DNA from: Martelella sp. NC20
Lineage (GTDB): Bacteria > Pseudomonadota > Alphaproteobacteria > Rhizobiales > Rhizobiaceae
DNA length: 64,000 nucleotides
Direction of reading: 5' to 3'
Assembly: GCF_013459645.1 (NCBI RefSeq)
Contig: NZ_CP054861.1
Location: 4,762,001 to 4,826,000, forward strand
Positions within the stretch are counted from its first letter, which is position 1. Each line of letters starts with the position of its first letter. Positions 23,789 to 35,023 of this stretch are shown piece by piece. A program made the translations under genes and the position numbers. The notes beneath the pieces are model-generated. The model was not told the origin of the DNA. It made no database searches and saw nothing but the letters and a program-made list of their open reading frames with translations.

Positions 23789-24983
23789 GCTCTTCGCTGC
23801 CGATGACCTCGTCATAGGAGACGTCATGCTCCTCATTCCGGGCCTCGTCGCGGCTCTCGTCCTGGCCGCCCGCGCGGGCAGCGTAGCGGCGGCGTGCCGG
23901 ACCACGCTTGCGCAATATCCTGACCCGGCGAATACGGCGCGGATCGGCATCCAGAATATGAACCTCGAAGCCCGAAAGCTGGATCACCTCGCCGCGCGCG
24001 GGAATGCGGCCGATGGTCGAGAAGATCAGCCCGCCAAGCGTGTCGACATCCTCGGCATGATCGTCGATCTCGAAATCGGGACCGATCGCTTCGGCGATAT
24101 CCTCCAGCTCGACGCGCGCATCGGCGAGATAGACGTCGTCGGAAACCCGGGTGAACATCGCCTCTTCGGAATCATGCTCGTCATCGATCTCGCCGATCAC
24201 CATTTCGACGATATCCTCATGCGACACCAGCCCGTCGGTTCCGCCATATTCATCGATCACCAGCGCCATCTGGGTGCGGCCCGCCTGCATGCGCTGCAAC
24301 AGGTCGGAGGCAAGCATGGAGGGCGGCACGAACAGCACGGGCCGGATCAGTCCGGCCTCGACAATGGTTCTGTCGAGATTGACCTTGCCGAGATCGAAGG
24401 CGCTGTGGGCGGCCTTGGTCTGGCGCTCCGTCGGCTTGACCTCGCTTGCCTTCAAAGACGCGCTCTTGGCGGCCTCGCGCGCATTGGCGGGACGCCCGCG
24501 CCGGCGGCCGCGCGCCTGCTTGGAAAGATAGGCCAGCAGGTCGCGGATATGGACCATGCCGCGCGGATCATCCAGCGTTTCGCAGAACACCGGCATGCGC
24601 GAATGGCCGCAGTTTTCAAATACCAGCAGCAATTCCCCGATCGTCATCGACTGATCCACCGCATCGATATCGGCGCGCGGCACCATCACATCCTCGACCC
24701 GCACCTCGCGGAAGGAGAGGATGTTGTTGAGCATCGCCCGCTCTTCGGGGGAGAAGTCGTTGTCGCTGGAATTGTCGGGCGAAAGCGCGTCCTCCAGGTC
24801 TTCGCGCAGGCGCGACAAACCGTTCCCGTTACGCTTGAAGTACAGGAGAAGGCCCTTGAGGGGCGAGGATGACGATTTCTGAGTAGTTCTGCCCGTCTCC
24901 GGACTGTTAGGCTCGTCGAACTCGGATCCGTCGTCGGAATCCTGACCGCTATCACCGAGCGGTACAATCTGTTGCTGGTTCAT
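23772..24983 (-). CDS. corC: CorC/HlyC-type CBS-domain protein
   Basis: The 403-residue cytosolic protein has two CBS domains (about 100-160, RVEDVMVPRADIDAV...RMPVF, and about 215-270) and a C-terminal CorC_HlyC domain (about 290-370, EDIAEAIG...DTLGGLIF). A basic, low-complexity insertion (ARGRRRGRPANAREAAK) lies between the CBS repeats, and the tail is acidic and Arg-rich. Proteins of this type support Mg/Co efflux or membrane stability. The order ybeY-corC-lnt matches E. coli and rhizobia. Confidence 0.92.
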   Translation of the reverse strand: MNQQQIVPLGDSGQDSDDGSEFDEPNSPETGRTTQKSSSSPLKGLLLYFKRNGNGLSRLREDLEDALSPDNSSDNDFSPEERAMLNNILSFREVRVEDVMVPRADIDAVDQSMTIGELLLVFENCGHSRMPVFCETLDDPRGMVHIRDLLAYLSKQARGRRRGRPANAREAAKSASLKASEVKPTERQTKAAHSAFDLGKVNLDRTIVEAGLIRPVLFVPPSMLASDLLQRMQAGRTQMALVIDEYGGTDGLVSHEDIVEMVIGEIDDEHDSEEAMFTRVSDDVYLADARVELEDIAEAIGPDFEIDDHAEDVDTLGGLIFSTIGRIPARGEVIQLSGFEVHILDADPRRIRRVRILRKRGPARRRYAARAGGQDESRDEARNEEHDVSYDEVIGSEEHDGRR

Positions 24984-24996
24984 CGTTCCTTAGGCG

Positions 24997-25503
24997 TTAG
25001 AGAGGGTCGCTGCCCTGATAGGGATCAGATAGGCCAAGTGTGGCCAAAATGCGAGTCTCCAGACGCTCCATAACCTCCGCATCGTGGTTTTCGATATGAT
25101 CATACCCCAAAAGATGCAGAAATCCATGCACCAGAAGATGGGTAAGGTGATCGTCGAAGCTCTTTTCAAGCTCGTCGGCCTCGCGCGCAACGGTTTCCCG
25201 CGCAATCACGATATCACCGAGCATCGGCCCCGGCATCCCGCCGGGGGCAACAGGAAAGGCCGGGAAGGACAGCACGTTGGTGGGTTTGTCCTTGTCGCGC
25301 CACTCGGCATTGATTTCCCGGATCGCCGCATCGTCGGTAAACACCAGCGACAATTCGACAGGGTGAGAGGGAAATGGCTGCCCCTCCTCCTTTTCCAGGT
25401 AGCGCGCGGCAGCGCCGATCACATCGGCCACCCGCGCTTCCAACCGGGCCTCATCGGGCCAGCCCTCGGCCTCCCGGCTCACCTGAAAATCGAATGCGGC
25501 CAT
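24997..25503 (-). CDS. ybeY: Endoribonuclease YbeY
   Basis: YbeY is a zinc RNase needed for 16S rRNA 3' maturation, ribosome quality control and, in rhizobia, small-RNA control. The 168-residue protein carries the metal motif [14 protein letters not shown] (about 123-136), with three His residues, and the conserved [17 protein letters not shown] (about 66-82). The ATG at 25503 lies one base after the phoH stop and 13 bp separate its stop from corC, so all three genes are co-transcribed. Confidence 0.96.
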   Translation of the reverse strand: MAAFDFQVSREAEGWPDEARLEARVADVIGAAARYLEKEEGQPFPSHPVELSLVFTDDAAIREINAEWRDKDKPTNVLSFPAFPVAPGGMPGPMLGDIVIARETVAREADELEKSFDDHLTHLLVHGFLHLLGYDHIENHDAEVMERLETRILATLGLSDPYQGSDPL

Positions 25504-25504
25504 A

Positions 25505-26545
25505 TCAGGCGTTGTCGCCGTTCTGCGGCGCGCGTCCCCTGCTCTCATAAGCCCTGACGATGCGCGCCACCAGCGGATGGCGCACGACATCCTTGTCGGT
25601 AAAGCGCGTGGTCGAAACGCCCTCCACGCCCTCCAGCACATCCAGCGCTTCCACGAGGCCGGATTTGACGCCGCGCGGCAGATCGACCTGGCTCGGATCG
25701 CCGGTGACGATCATCCGCGAATTCTCGCCAAGCCGGGTCAGGAACATCTTCATCTGCATCGAGGTCGTGTTCTGCGCCTCGTCGAGGATCACCGCCGCGT
25801 TGGTCAGCGTCCGGCCGCGCATGAAGGCAAGCGGCGCGATCTCGATCACCCCCGCCGTCATCGCGCGTTCCACCCGGTCGCCCGGGATCATGTCGTAGAG
25901 CGCGTCGTAGAGCGGCCTGAGATACGGATCGACCTTCTCCTTCATGTCGCCGGGCAGGAAGCCCAGCCTTTCGCCGGCTTCCACCGCCGGTCGCGACAGG
26001 ATGATCTTCTCGATGCCGCCGCGCTCCAGAAGCTGGGCGGCATAGGCAACGGCAAGATAGGTCTTGCCGGTACCGGCCGGGCCGACGCCGAACACCAGTT
26101 CGTTGCGCTCCATCGCCCGGATATAACCGTCCTGAGCGGGCGTGCGGGCGGCAATCGACTTCTTGCGCGTCGATATCTGCGACATCGAAAGCCGGGCCTT
26201 GCGCTCCAGCGTCGGCAGGGTCAACTGGTCGTCGGCCGCGCGCGCCATGCGGATCGCGCCCTCGACATCGGATTTTTCCAGTTGCGCACCTTTCTGCAGC
26301 TGGGCGTAGAGATAATCCAGCGCCCGCCGGGCCTGATGGGTGGCGAGCGTCGATCCGCTCAGCGCCACGGCGTTTCCGCGCGCCACGGCATCGACGCCGA
26401 GCTCCTTCTCCAGCAGTTTCAGATGCTCGTCAAACTGACCGAACAATTCGCTGGCAAAGCGATTGTTCTCGAAGGTGAGCACGAAGTGGCTGGCGTCCGG
26501 GCCGGCCGGCTGTCCGTGCGATGCAACCATTTCAGTAGCGTTCAA
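25505..26545 (-). CDS. phoH: PhoH-like ATPase
   Basis: The 346-residue protein is a PhoH-family P-loop ATPase. The Walker A motif is [13 protein letters not shown] (about 153-165) and Walker B includes [10 protein letters not shown] (about 249-258), followed by [15 protein letters not shown]. An N-terminal KH-like segment precedes it, as in YbeZ, which works with YbeY in RNA processing. The chosen TTG start at 26545 follows GCAGGACCGC; an ATG five codons in is possible. No Pho box was seen in the 236-bp upstream gap (26546-26781), which holds no gene. Confidence 0.95.
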   Translation of the reverse strand: MNATEMVASHGQPAGPDASHFVLTFENNRFASELFGQFDEHLKLLEKELGVDAVARGNAVALSGSTLATHQARRALDYLYAQLQKGAQLEKSDVEGAIRMARAADDQLTLPTLERKARLSMSQISTRKKSIAARTPAQDGYIRAMERNELVFGVGPAGTGKTYLAVAYAAQLLERGGIEKIILSRPAVEAGERLGFLPGDMKEKVDPYLRPLYDALYDMIPGDRVERAMTAGVIEIAPLAFMRGRTLTNAAVILDEAQNTTSMQMKMFLTRLGENSRMIVTGDPSQVDLPRGVKSGLVEALDVLEGVEGVSTTRFTDKDVVRHPLVARIVRAYESRGRAPQNGDNA

Positions 26546-26781
26546 GCGGTCCTGCTCCTTGGTTCAACGCAAAGCGCGCCGCCGTCCAGGATAAACCGGT
26601 ATCGGCAGCGTCCTCGTCGATACGATACATAGGGGATCGTTCAGTCAAAGACAGAAGTAAAACGGCAGAAATGTGAGTCTCTGTTCGCCAATCAAGCTTC
26701 ATGGGAGAAGGCTAATCGCGATTCCCGACTTTGTGAAGCGATTTGTATTTCGCCCCGATAAATTCATGGGACTGTCATCAA

Positions 26782-28161
<1,380 letters not shown>

Positions 28162-28222
28162 GCCGGCCTTTTAACGCGCTTTGCCCGCAGAGAAAATGAA
28201 AAAAGAGAAAATCAAGAAATGG

Positions 28223-29008
28223 TCAGCGTCCCCGCAACCGCTCGGCAAGAAGCGTGCGCATGCGCGCCTCCACCTCGGCGGCAGCCTCCTTGCGCCGGGT
28301 CGCCGCATCGAACACCACGGGCTCGCCGAAACAGACATCGACATCGAGCGCGCGCGCCCTGATGACGCCGGCAAGCGAGGGCAGCATTTCGACATCGCCG
28401 GGCCAGGCCACGATCGGACGCAGAAAACGCCCCATCGGAAAACCCCGGATGCCGGTATAGGCGACGGCCACCGGCTGAACGTGAACCTTGCCCGTCGGCG
28501 ACAGCGGAACCGCGCTGGAGGCCGCGCCGAACAGCGAATATTTGATGGGATAGATCCGGTTCCCGTCCGAGGTCGTGCCTTCGGGAAACAAGATGATGAT
28601 CTCGCCGCCGGCCAGCCGCTCGGCGATCGAGCCCACCTGTTTTCCCGTGCCGCGCTTGTCGGCGCGTTCGATGAACACCGAATTCTGCAGCCGCGCGAAC
28701 AGCCCGAAGACCGGCCAGGTCTTGACCTCCGACTTGGCGATGAAGGCGACTTCGGCAACCCGCCCCAGCACCACGATATCGAGCCAGGTGGTGTGGTTGG
28801 CCGACAGCAGCAGCGGGCGTTCCCGCTCGATCTCGCCGTGAACATGAATGCGGATGCCGAGCACGAAACAGGCGACCACGTGCCAGTAGCGCGGCAGTTT
28901 TCGCGCGATCTTCCAGCCGCGCCACAGCGCCACGATCTGCAATGGCGACAGGACGAGCGTCGTCACGAACAGGACGAAGGCGACGTAGACATAGCGCAGA
29001 TAGATCAT
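28223..29008 (-). CDS. plsC: 1-acyl-sn-glycerol-3-phosphate acyltransferase-like
   Basis: The 261-residue membrane-associated protein has an N-terminal membrane helix (about 4-27) and the PlsC acyltransferase motifs NHTTWLD (HX4D, about 79-85) and FPEGTTSDG (about 146-154). It would acylate lysophosphatidate or a related acceptor. In rhizobia a PlsC-like enzyme, OlsA, also completes ornithine lipid synthesis, and an olsB gene is present in this window, so either acceptor is possible. The ATG at 29008 lies 10 bases downstream of the fur stop. Confidence 0.88.
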   Translation of the reverse strand: MIYLRYVYVAFVLFVTTLVLSPLQIVALWRGWKIARKLPRYWHVVACFVLGIRIHVHGEIERERPLLLSANHTTWLDIVVLGRVAEVAFIAKSEVKTWPVFGLFARLQNSVFIERADKRGTGKQVGSIAERLAGGEIIILFPEGTTSDGNRIYPIKYSLFGAASSAVPLSPTGKVHVQPVAVAYTGIRGFPMGRFLRPIVAWPGDVEMLPSLAGVIRARALDVDVCFGEPVVFDAATRRKEAAAEVEARMRTLLAERLRGR

Positions 29009-29018
29009 CGCGCCCGGC

Positions 29019-29498
29019 TCACTCGCCCCTGCCCTTGATCGGAACGCCATAGAGCTCGAGCCTGTGATCAACGAGCTTCAGGCCGTATTCGCGGGCGATC
29101 CGCTCCTGCAGCGCCTCGATCTCGGGCGACTGAAACTCGATCACCACGCCGGTTTTCAGATCGATCAGGTGGTCGTGATGCTCTTCCGGCAGCGTCTCGT
29201 AACGCGAGCGGCCGTCTCGGAAATCGTGGCGGGCGATGATGCCAACGTCTTCGAACAGCTTCAGCGTGCGGTAAACGGTCGAGATCGAAATCCTCTGGTC
29301 GACCAGTGCCGCCCGGCGGTGCAGTTCCTCGACATCGGGATGATCCTCGGCCTCCTGCAGCACACGCGCCACGATCCGGCGCTGCTCGGTCATGCGCATG
29401 CCGCGTTCGGCACAGATTTCCTCAAGCGTTTTCGGCAGATCGTTCATCCAGAGCGCACCGGCGGTTGAAGCCGGCAATGCCGGCTGAGCGTCGTTCAC
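29019..29498 (-). CDS. Fur-family metal regulator (Fur/Mur type)
   Basis: The 159-residue protein has the Fur winged helix (about 24-95: RMTEQRRIVARVLQEAEDHP, ISISTVYRTLKLFED). A dimerisation domain with metal ligands in EEHHDHLIDLKTG follows. Rhizobial proteins in this gene setting act as the manganese-responsive Mur rather than as an iron regulator, but the sequence alone does not settle this. The C-terminal Cys pairs of E. coli Fur are absent, as expected for alphaproteobacterial Mur/Fur. It lies between rimI and plsC. Confidence 0.9.
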   Translation of the reverse strand: MNDAQPALPASTAGALWMNDLPKTLEEICAERGMRMTEQRRIVARVLQEAEDHPDVEELHRRAALVDQRISISTVYRTLKLFEDVGIIARHDFRDGRSRYETLPEEHHDHLIDLKTGVVIEFQSPEIEALQERIAREYGLKLVDHRLELYGVPIKGRGE

Positions 29499-29507
29499 GA
29501 ATTCGGG

Positions 29508-29996
29508 TTAGCCGAGTTCGCGCCGCATGACAAGCGCGGTCGTCCGGGTACCGTCGTCATGGGTATAGTAGGCCTTTCGCCGACCGACCTCGACAAAGCC
29601 GAGCCTGCCATAGAGCGACAGCGCCGCGGCGTTTTCCGCGGAGACCTCGAGCAGCATGGCCTGAGCCCCTCTCGCCCGCGCTTCCTGCATGGCGGCCACC
29701 ATCAGCCGCCAGCCGAGACCGTTGCGGGAAAACTGCCGGTCGACGCAGATCGTCAGGATTTCGGATTCATCGTCGACGCTGCGCGCCAGAACGAACCCCG
29801 CCGCTTCCGAAGCCCTGCGGTTCGCTCGCACGATATGGCCATAGACCGGGTTCTGGGCCAGAAGCTTGCGGAATTCTCCAGCGCTCCAGGACGGCGAAAA
29901 CCACTTGCGATGCAGGTCGGCGGCAAGGGTGAGATGTTCGTCCTCAAGCGGAAAGAGATCGAAATCGGGGGGACGTTTCAGGAAGGAAGGCAGCAT
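29508..29996 (-). CDS. rimI: RimI-like ribosomal protein/GNAT N-acetyltransferase
   Basis: The 162-residue GNAT protein contains motif A around ILTICVDRQFSRNGLGWRLM (about 81-100), where the R/QxxGxG/A acetyl-CoA loop appears as RNGLGW. It ends with the RimI-like LYGRLGFVEVGRRKAYY. RimI acetylates the N-terminus of ribosomal protein S18. Its position after tsaB and before fur matches many alphaproteobacteria. The gap to tsaB (29997-30309) is occupied by a dispersed repeat. Confidence 0.88.
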   Translation of the reverse strand: MLPSFLKRPPDFDLFPLEDEHLTLAADLHRKWFSPSWSAGEFRKLLAQNPVYGHIVRANRRASEAAGFVLARSVDDESEILTICVDRQFSRNGLGWRLMVAAMQEARARGAQAMLLEVSAENAAALSLYGRLGFVEVGRRKAYYTHDDGTRTTALVMRRELG

Positions 29997-30120
29997 GGCA
30001 TGCCTCCCTGGTGATAAAAATGCTCGCGATTGGAGATGGATCGGTCAATGGCATGAAGCATCCTCGCCAACCTCATCAGCAATGAGATGACACGCGGAGG
30101 CCAGAGCTCGCTCCCGATAT

Positions 30121-30270
30121 TCTCTCCCGCTTGCGGGAGAGATGCCCCGAAAGGGACAGTGAGGGTGATGCAGCATTTCGGTTCCGTGAGGGCATCCGTG
30201 TGGATGTTCTCCCCCCTCACTGTCGCTGTCGCGACATCTCTCCCCTCCGGGGCGAGAAGATTGGGGGGCT
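30121..30270. repeat. Dispersed palindromic repeat, family B, copy 1 (diverged)
   Basis: This is an approximately 150-bp element in the tsaB-rimI gap. The left arm begins TCTCTCCCGC with its self-complementary GCGGGAGAGA and then GATGCCCCGAAAGGGACAGT. The right arm contains CTCACTGTCGCTGTCGCGACA and then TCTCTCCCCTCCGGGGCGAG. The two arms are partly complementary, giving a branched stem. It is less conserved than the copies at 40904 and 54486. No gene is seen in 29997-30309. Confidence 0.75.
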
Positions 30271-30309
30271 GTGCGGCTGGTGTATGGGCGAGAGGCATGA
30301 GCGACCTCC

Positions 30310-30963
30310 TCACGCACGGGCGACGGCGAAGCCGAGCTGCGGTTTGGCATCGGGCGCGCGCAGATAAAGCGGCGAGACCGCCGGGCCGGCGACGGCGCTG
30401 GCGCCGAGAACCGCGATCGTATCGATGGTCACCCGATCTTCCGGCATCGGTTGCGCCAGTCCGGCGACGATCGCGCCGGTGCCGACGGGTACCGCCTGAT
30501 GCGCGCGGGCGAGGTCCGCGAGGTCTTCATACCTGTGGGCGGCAGGCGGCGTCAGCGGTTCGCCTTCGGCATCGAAAACCTGGGCGAAGGCCTCGCCGCG
30601 CCGGGCGTCGAGGGTCGCCATCACGGCCGCGCCCGGCCGGGCCATGCGATGCTGAAACGCGATCGATGCCAGCGAGGATACGCCGACGCTTTCCGCCCCG
30701 ACCGCCAGCGCCAGCGCGCGCGCGGCGGCCACGCCAATGCGCACGCCGGTGAACGATCCGGGTCCGATATTGACGGCGATGCGGCCAAGTGCCGCGGGTT
30801 TTACGTCGGCCTCGCGAAGTGCCGCATCGATCACGGCCATCATCCGCTCCGCATGGCCCTTGCCGATGGTCTCGACCGAGCGGCCGATGAGCGAAGCCGA
30901 GTCACAGTCATACACTGCGGCCGAGCAATCCGCCTGGGCCGTATCGAGCGCCAAAATCAGCAT
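30310..30963 (-). CDS. tsaB: tRNA threonylcarbamoyladenosine biosynthesis protein TsaB
   Basis: TsaB partners TsaD and TsaE in making t6A37 in tRNAs. The 217-residue protein opens MLILALDTAQADCSAAVYD, the ASKHA phosphate-binding strand, and carries IAVNIGPGSFTGVRIGVAAA (about 64-83), the TsaB/TsaD signature. The start at 30963 follows GAGG and lies eight bases downstream of the nfu stop. An open frame continues far upstream but would overlap that gene. Confidence 0.94.
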   Translation of the reverse strand: MLILALDTAQADCSAAVYDCDSASLIGRSVETIGKGHAERMMAVIDAALREADVKPAALGRIAVNIGPGSFTGVRIGVAAARALALAVGAESVGVSSLASIAFQHRMARPGAAVMATLDARRGEAFAQVFDAEGEPLTPPAAHRYEDLADLARAHQAVPVGTGAIVAGLAQPMPEDRVTIDTIAVLGASAVAGPAVSPLYLRAPDAKPQLGFAVARA

Positions 30964-30971
30964 TGCAGACC

Positions 30972-31538
30972 TCAGACGGCTTCCACTTCGCGCACTTCGG
31001 GAACGAAGTGATGCAGCAGGTTCTGGACGCCGTGCTTCAGCGTCGCCGTCGATGACGGGCAACCCGAGCAGGCGCCCTTCATGTTGAGGAATACCGTGCC
31101 CTCGCGATAGCCGCGGAAGGTGATGTCGCCGCCATCCTGGGCAACGGCGGGGCGAACGCGGGTTTCCAGCAGTTGCTTGATGGTGGCGACAATGGTCTCG
31201 TCGCCCGCATCGAAGAATTCCTCGTCGCTGTCGGGATCGATCGCGGGCGAAGCGCCATCGGCCATCACCGGCGCGCCGGAAAGGAAGTGCTCCATGATTG
31301 CGCCCAGAATGGCGGGCTTGAGGTGCTGCCACTCCAGTTCGCCCCTGGTCACGGCGACGAAATCATAGCCGAACAGCACGCCCTCCACGCCCGGCACGGC
31401 AAACAGCCGAGTGGCAAGCGGCGATACGATCGCGTCATCGGCGCTGCGGAAATCAGCATTACCGGTTTCCATGACAACGCGTCCGGGCAGGAACTTCAGG
31501 GTCGCGGGATTGGGCGTCGTTTCCGTCTGGATGAACAT
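30972..31538 (-). CDS. nfuA: NfuA-type Fe-S cluster carrier (Nfu_N + NifU domain)
   Basis: This 188-residue protein has an N-terminal Nfu_N domain (FIQTETTPNPATLKFLPG, 2-19) and a C-terminal NifU domain (about 112-180) with the cluster-binding CxxC in GACSGCPSSTATLKHG. Such proteins deliver [4Fe-4S] clusters to targets such as MiaB, which is encoded nearby. The ATG at 31538 has GGAG seven bases upstream; an ATG two codons earlier is an alternative. The gene symbol is by family resemblance. Confidence 0.9.
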   Translation of the reverse strand: MFIQTETTPNPATLKFLPGRVVMETGNADFRSADDAIVSPLATRLFAVPGVEGVLFGYDFVAVTRGELEWQHLKPAILGAIMEHFLSGAPVMADGASPAIDPDSDEEFFDAGDETIVATIKQLLETRVRPAVAQDGGDITFRGYREGTVFLNMKGACSGCPSSTATLKHGVQNLLHHFVPEVREVEAV

Positions 31539-31668
31539 ATCCATCTCCAAATCAGTTCGGGCGGCTGGGGCGCGTCCGCAAAAAGATATTGCCGGTTTAC
31601 CGTCCGGGCGCGCGCAAACACAATGCTCTGGTCCCCTATATCGGCGCTCGGGCGCTCAAACGCAAGGG

Positions 31669-32160
31669 TCAGCAGAGCGCATCGATATCGGCGTCGTCGA
31701 GCCCGTCGGGCAGAACCGTCACGGGGATCGTGAACGCATTGCCGCGCGCCGCCAGCATCGAAACGAGTGGGCCGGGGCCCTCCTTGGCGGGACCGGCGGC
31801 CAGCACCAGGATCGCTATATCGCGATCCTCCTCGACCACGGCGTTGATCTCTTCGGCGCGATCGCCCTCGCGGATAACGATTTCCGGATCGATGCCGATC
31901 GCCTCGCGAACATTCTCGGCGGCGCGGTTGGCAATCGTTTCGGCCTCCTCGCGCGCCTCGGCGCGGATGATTTCCTGAACCCCGATCCACTCCTGCACAT
32001 CCTGCTGGGGAATGATGTAGCACAACACCAGCCCGCCATTTGAATTCTTGGCGCGGCGACCGGCGTAACGCACGGCGCGGATGCATTCGGGCGTATCGTC
32101 CACGATGGCCATGAATTTTCGGCGATGTCCGGCCTCGCCGGAAAGACGTTTGGAAACCAT
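31669..32160 (-). CDS. Universal stress protein, single UspA domain
   Basis: The 163-residue protein has one UspA fold (about 15-150): FMAIVDDTPECIRAVRYAGR at the start, IREGDRAEEINAVVEEDRDI in the middle and VLAAGPAKEGPGPL near the nucleotide site, where the usual GxxGxGG-type loop is not intact. It therefore may not bind ATP. It sits between trpS and nfuA on the same strand. No EcfG-type promoter was seen upstream. Confidence 0.85.
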   Translation of the reverse strand: MVSKRLSGEAGHRRKFMAIVDDTPECIRAVRYAGRRAKNSNGGLVLCYIIPQQDVQEWIGVQEIIRAEAREEAETIANRAAENVREAIGIDPEIVIREGDRAEEINAVVEEDRDIAILVLAAGPAKEGPGPLVSMLAARGNAFTIPVTVLPDGLDDADIDALC

Positions 32161-32307
32161 TGTCGCGTCACCCCATTAATCTGAAAAAAAGCCAGCTCGG
32201 CAATCTGAAAACAGCAGGCCTGGCCTGAAGACAAAGCTGCGGCCGGGCCCGACCGTTGATCCGGAGGCCAGGCGCGCATCATACCATAGATGGGAAAAAA
32301 ACAAGCG

Positions 32308-33369
32308 TCAGAGCAGACCGACGATCTCGTGAACGTCCTTCATGGTACCTTCCGCAATCGCGCCCGCGCGCTCGCCGCCATCCTTGAGGACCGCGTCGAT
32401 ATGGCCCGGATCGGCGTCCAGACGCCGCATTTCGGCGGTAATCGGCGCCAGCACCGAGACCGCGAGATCAGCGAGCGCCGGCTTGAACTGGGAGAACTGC
32501 TGGCCGCCGAATTCGGCAAGAACATCGGCCCTGGTGCGATCCGAAAGGGCGGCGAAAATGCCGACGAGATTGTCGGCTTCAGGCCGGCCCTTCAGGCCCT
32601 CGACCTCGCTCGGCAGCGCATCCGGGTCGGTCTTGGCCTTGCGGATCTTGCGCGCCACGGTATCGGCATCATCCGTCAGGTTGATGCGCGACAGGTCGGA
32701 CGGGTCGGATTTCGACATCTTCTTCGTGCCGTCCTTCAGGCTCATCACCCGGGGCGCAGGGCCTTCGATCAACGGCTCGACCATCGGGAAGAAGGCATGC
32801 ACCGGCTCATTGCCGACCGTGATGTCGACACCGGTTCCGGCCGCGCGGATTTTCTTCGCAAAATCCAGATTGAACTTCATCGCGATATCGCGGGTCAGTT
32901 CCAGATGCTGCTTCTGGTCGTCGCCGACCGGCACATGGGTGGCGCGGTACACCAGAATGTCGGCCGCCATCAGGCTCGGATAGGCGAGCAGGCCGAGGGA
33001 GGCGTTCTCGCGGTCCTTGCCGGCCTTGTCCTTGAACTGGGTCATCCGGTTCATCCAGCCGATCCGGGCGACGCAGTTGAAGATCCACGCAAGCTCGGCG
33101 TGTTCGCGAACCTTCGACTGGTTGAACACGATATGCTTCACCGGATCGATGCCGGAGGCGAGATAGGCGGCGGTGATCGCGCGGGTCTGGCCCTTCAGGT
33201 CTTCATGAACGAGCTGGGCGGTGATCGAATGCATGTCGACCACGCAATAGATGCAATCCATCTTGTCCTGAAGCGCCACGAATTTTCGGAGCGCGCCCAG
33301 ATAATTGCCGAGATGCAGATTGCCGGTCGGCTGGACGCCGGAGAAGATTTGCGGCTTGAATTCACTCAT
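32308..33369 (-). CDS. trpS: Tryptophanyl-tRNA synthetase
   Basis: TrpRS charges tRNA-Trp. The 353-residue class I enzyme has the HIGH-like [13 protein letters not shown] (about 15-27) and the KMSKS motif in [15 protein letters not shown] (about 212-226). The ending region fits the bacterial enzyme. It is downstream of murJ on the same strand with a 94-bp gap, in the order glnD-murJ-trpS. Confidence 0.97.
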   Translation of the reverse strand: MSEFKPQIFSGVQPTGNLHLGNYLGALRKFVALQDKMDCIYCVVDMHSITAQLVHEDLKGQTRAITAAYLASGIDPVKHIVFNQSKVREHAELAWIFNCVARIGWMNRMTQFKDKAGKDRENASLGLLAYPSLMAADILVYRATHVPVGDDQKQHLELTRDIAMKFNLDFAKKIRAAGTGVDITVGNEPVHAFFPMVEPLIEGPAPRVMSLKDGTKKMSKSDPSDLSRINLTDDADTVARKIRKAKTDPDALPSEVEGLKGRPEADNLVGIFAALSDRTRADVLAEFGGQQFSQFKPALADLAVSVLAPITAEMRRLDADPGHIDAVLKDGGERAGAIAEGTMKDVHEIVGLL

Positions 33370-33463
33370 GTCAGTTCTCTTTCGGACGGGTGGAAGGCCC
33401 GGTTGGTTGGACTTTGCTGGCAGCGCTTATGCACCGAGCCGCGCGGCGCGTCAAACGCAGAAC

Positions 33464-35023
33464 TCAGCGGCGTTTGACAAGCCGTTTGATCAGCGTCCGG
33501 TTGACGCCGCCGGTGACGAGCACGAGGCCGAAATAGACCGCCATGGCGATCGCGAGCAGGATCGCGACACCGCCAAGCTGCTGCAGGAAAGGCGCGCCCG
33601 GCGCAAACCAGGCCGAAAGCTTCACCGCCGCGAACTTCACCGCCGCAGCCATCGCCGCCGCACTCAGAATGATCAGCGGCACCCGGCGCATCAGCAGGCG
33701 GTCGAACTTCAACTGACCGGAAATCAGAAGCGTGGTCGCCAGCAGAACCACATTGGTCCAGCCCGATACGACCTCGGCAAGCGCGATGCCGCGTTCGGCG
33801 AGGATCGGAAACAGCGAGATCGCCAGCACGGAATTTATTCCTACCGCAATCATCGTGAAACGCATCGGCAGCCTGGTGTTCTCACGCGCATAAAAGGCCG
33901 GTTGCAGCGCCTTGGTGAGCGCGAAGGCCGGCAGGCCGAAGGCGTAGACCGTCATGATCGCGGCCACCAGCGCCGTGGTCTCGGGGGTAAAGGCCCCGCG
34001 TTCATAAAGCACACGGGTGATCTCGGTCGAGATCATCATCAGCCCGAACGCCGCCGGAACGGTGAGGAACAGCACGAATTCGATGGTGCGGTTCTGGATG
34101 TGCCCGGCCTCGGAAAAGTGACCGGCCTTCAGCGCCCGCGACAGTTCCGGCAACAGCACGACGCCGCCCGCCACGCCGACGACGCCGAGGGGAAGCTGAT
34201 AGAGGCGATCGGCGTATTGCAGCGACGAGATCGCGCCATCCTTGCCGGAGGCCACCGCCTGACCGATCAGCTGGTTGATCTGGATGACGCCGCCGGTGAT
34301 CGCCGCCGGCACGGCAAGCGCCACCAGCCGCCTGATCTTCGGCGTGATCCTGGGCAAACGGAAGGTGAAGCGAATTCCGGCGCGCCGCACATCGAACCAG
34401 ACGACGGCGAGCTGGATGATCCCCGCGCCAAGCACCCCCCAGGACAGATATTCCGCCATCATCACCGGATCGGCGCTGACCCAGACGCCATAGCCAAGAA
34501 CGGCGATCAGCACGACGTTGAGAAACACCGGCGCGATCGCCGCGGCGAAATAGCGGTGCAGCGAGTTCAGCATCCCGCTCATCATCGCCATCAGCGACAT
34601 GCAGATCAGATAGGGAAACATCACCGATGACAGCCGCACCGTCATCTCGAATTTCTCGGCGTCGTCGGCAAAGCCCGGCGCGATCACGAAGCGCACGATC
34701 AGCGGCATCGACAGTTCCATCACCACGGTGATGAGAAACAGCGCCGTGAACAACACGCCGAAAACCTGCTCGGAAAACCGCTTGGCGCCGTCGATCCCGC
34801 TTTCTTCGATCTCCTTGGAAAACAGCGGCACGAAGGCGGCGTTGAACGCGCCCTCGGCAAACAGCCGGCGAAACAGGTTGGGAAAACGAAAGGCAGCGTA
34901 GAACACGTCGGCCATCGGGCCGGTGCCGAGCGCCGCCGCCATCATGGTTTCGCGTGCAAAGCCGAACAACCGGCTCGCAAACGTCGCGCCGCCAACGGTG
35001 GCGAACTTGCCGACGAGGCTCAT
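33464..35023 (-). CDS. murJ: Lipid II flippase MurJ
   Basis: MurJ flips lipid II across the inner membrane for peptidoglycan synthesis. The 519-residue protein is a MOP-superfamily transporter with about 14 membrane helices. It starts [21 protein letters not shown] and includes the conserved [21 protein letters not shown] (about 20-40, with the essential Arg) and an [20 protein letters not shown] stretch ([19 protein letters not shown]). Its start overlaps the glnD stop by four bases (ATGA). Confidence 0.96.
   Translation of the reverse strand: MSLVGKFATVGGATFASRLFGFARETMMAAALGTGPMADVFYAAFRFPNLFRRLFAEGAFNAAFVPLFSKEIEESGIDGAKRFSEQVFGVLFTALFLITVVMELSMPLIVRFVIAPGFADDAEKFEMTVRLSSVMFPYLICMSLMAMMSGMLNSLHRYFAAAIAPVFLNVVLIAVLGYGVWVSADPVMMAEYLSWGVLGAGIIQLAVVWFDVRRAGIRFTFRLPRITPKIRRLVALAVPAAITGGVIQINQLIGQAVASGKDGAISSLQYADRLYQLPLGVVGVAGGVVLLPELSRALKAGHFSEAGHIQNRTIEFVLFLTVPAAFGLMMISTEITRVLYERGAFTPETTALVAAIMTVYAFGLPAFALTKALQPAFYARENTRLPMRFTMIAVGINSVLAISLFPILAERGIALAEVVSGWTNVVLLATTLLISGQLKFDRLLMRRVPLIILSAAAMAAAVKFAAVKLSAWFAPGAPFLQQLGGVAILLAIAMAVYFGLVLVTGGVNRTLIKRLVKRR

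Noticed and set aside
26546..26781. Pho box upstream of phoH.
   Set aside because: No CTGTCA direct repeat is present; the PhoH family name does not imply phosphate control here.
30121..30270. CRISPR-like interpretation of the GC-rich palindromic repeats.
   Set aside because: Copies are kilobases apart, not arrayed, with no spacer series and no cas genes.
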